Assembly: GCA_910588935.1 (NCBI GenBank)
Contig: CAJUSM010000047.1
Span: forward strand, 1 to 22,780
Source of the DNA: an uncultured Oscillospiraceae bacterium
GTDB taxonomy: Bacteria; Bacillota; Clostridia; Oscillospirales; Acutalibacteraceae
Length of the DNA: 22,780 nucleotides
Direction of reading: 5' to 3'
Both the position numbers and the translations under genes were made by a program. This document shows, one piece after another, positions 22,279 through 22,780 of this stretch; position 1 is the stretch's first letter, and the number at the start of each line of letters is the position of its first letter. Under the pieces are notes generated by a model that searched no databases, was not told where the DNA came from, and was given only the letters and a program-made list of their open reading frames with translations.

Positions 22279-22780
22279 TTAACCGGCCAGCACGGAGAGC
22301 ACCGCGCCCACCACGCCTCCGGCAGACTCTATGCTGCTGTTGGAGTCCTCCACCACCACAGCAAAGGCAATGGGGTACTCTCGAGAATCGCAGAACCCCA
22401 CCATCCAGCAGTTGGGGGCCTTTTCTTCGCTCACCTCGCCGGTGCCGGTTTTGGCGCACACCTGCAGTCCCTGGGGAAACAGGGAGTCGCCATAATAATT
22501 TTCCACATTGTTCCGCATCATAGACTTAAGCTGGGTGGCCTCCCCGGCGGTAACCAGCTGCCGGCTCTTGCCTGGCGCCAGCCCGGCAAAAAGGCTGGTA
22601 TCCCCAGTCAGCCGGGGCTGGGCGTACTCGCCCCCATTGGCTATGGCCCCCATCAGCGCCATCATGTGGTAAGGGTTGGCCAGCAGCGTGTACTGGCCAA
22701 CCCCCGCCCAACCCAGCTGGTTCACGCTTGCCCCCTCCAGCTTGGCCTGGCTCTCCCCCACCTCCACTGTAGCAAAGCGC
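22279..22780 (-). CDS. Penicillin-binding protein, C-terminal part (cut by the window end)
   Basis: The last 166 or so residues of a class B-type penicillin-binding protein transpeptidase domain; the frame is still open at 22780, so the start and the catalytic SxxK lie outside. Visible are GVGQYTLLANPYHMMALMGA, which resembles the GQ-x-SPLQMA segment of the PbpA/FtsI group, IANGG, and the KTGT box (CAKTGTGEVS), followed by WMVGFCDSREYPIAFAVVVE. It would cross-link peptidoglycan at the outer face of the membrane. It is a D,D-transpeptidase rather than a beta-lactamase by this context. manA follows 133 nt downstream. Confidence 0.9.
   Translation of the reverse strand, partial: RFATVEVGESQAKLEGASVNQLGWAGVGQYTLLANPYHMMALMGAIANGGEYAQPRLTGDTSLFAGLAPGKSRQLVTAGEATQLKSMMRNNVENYYGDSLFPQGLQVCAKTGTGEVSEEKAPNCWMVGFCDSREYPIAFAVVVEDSNSSIESAGGVVGAVLSVLAG

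Overview
This 22.8-kb window looks like chromosome from a GC-rich member of the class Clostridia (Firmicutes). The organism is inferred from gene content: AGGAGG-type ribosome sites, a YwlE-type phosphatase, a DUF3842 protein, a recombinase remnant of the type seen on clostridial mobile elements, and long runs of close same-strand genes. I cannot name a genus.

Left part (1-3225). A broken large serine recombinase lies next to the 3' end of a tRNA-Leu(CAA) on the minus strand, with stacked terminators between them. A plus-strand operon follows: protein-arginine-phosphatase-like ywlE, rimI and tsaD, the last two overlapping by 4 nt.

Middle (3226-6846). A minus-strand cytosolic serine hydrolase of the class C beta-lactamase fold has a good promoter and an operator-like palindrome. 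Next on the plus strand come an XRE-HTH/TehB-like methyltransferase fusion and a stand-alone purC, spaced as an operon and less GC-rich than their surroundings. A possible transposase tail and a DUF3842 gene with its own promoter follow.

Transporter (6847-12750). A complete five-gene nickel/peptide-type ABC importer (lipoprotein, two permeases, two ATPases) sits behind a structured leader of about 260 nt. The leader contains a clear intrinsic terminator whose 5' arm overlaps an alternative hairpin, the layout of an attenuator or riboswitch. I could not match its sensor part to a riboswitch class I know. A bidirectional terminator ends this block.

Signalling block, minus strand (12751-15865). 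It holds a PilZ protein, a response regulator-GGDEF diguanylate cyclase with an intact product-inhibition site, and a TetR-family regulator. The TetR start is abnormal: helix 1 is encoded upstream of the only ATG. Between a strong minus-strand promoter (15837-15865) and tetR lie two related palindromic repeat copies, which look like MITE-type insertions.

Cell-surface and sugar block, minus strand (15964-22780). In transcription order it contains the C-terminal part of a penicillin-binding protein (cut by the window edge), a class I mannose-6-phosphate isomerase, a PfkB sugar kinase, a very large membrane transglutaminase-like protein and a Gfo/Idh/MocA oxidoreductase, ending at a strong terminator. 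The last four genes are 18-47 nt apart and are probably co-transcribed.

No CRISPR array, rRNA or complete insertion sequence was seen. The best candidates for something undescribed are the attenuator leader at 6960-7113 and the palindromic elements in front of tetR.
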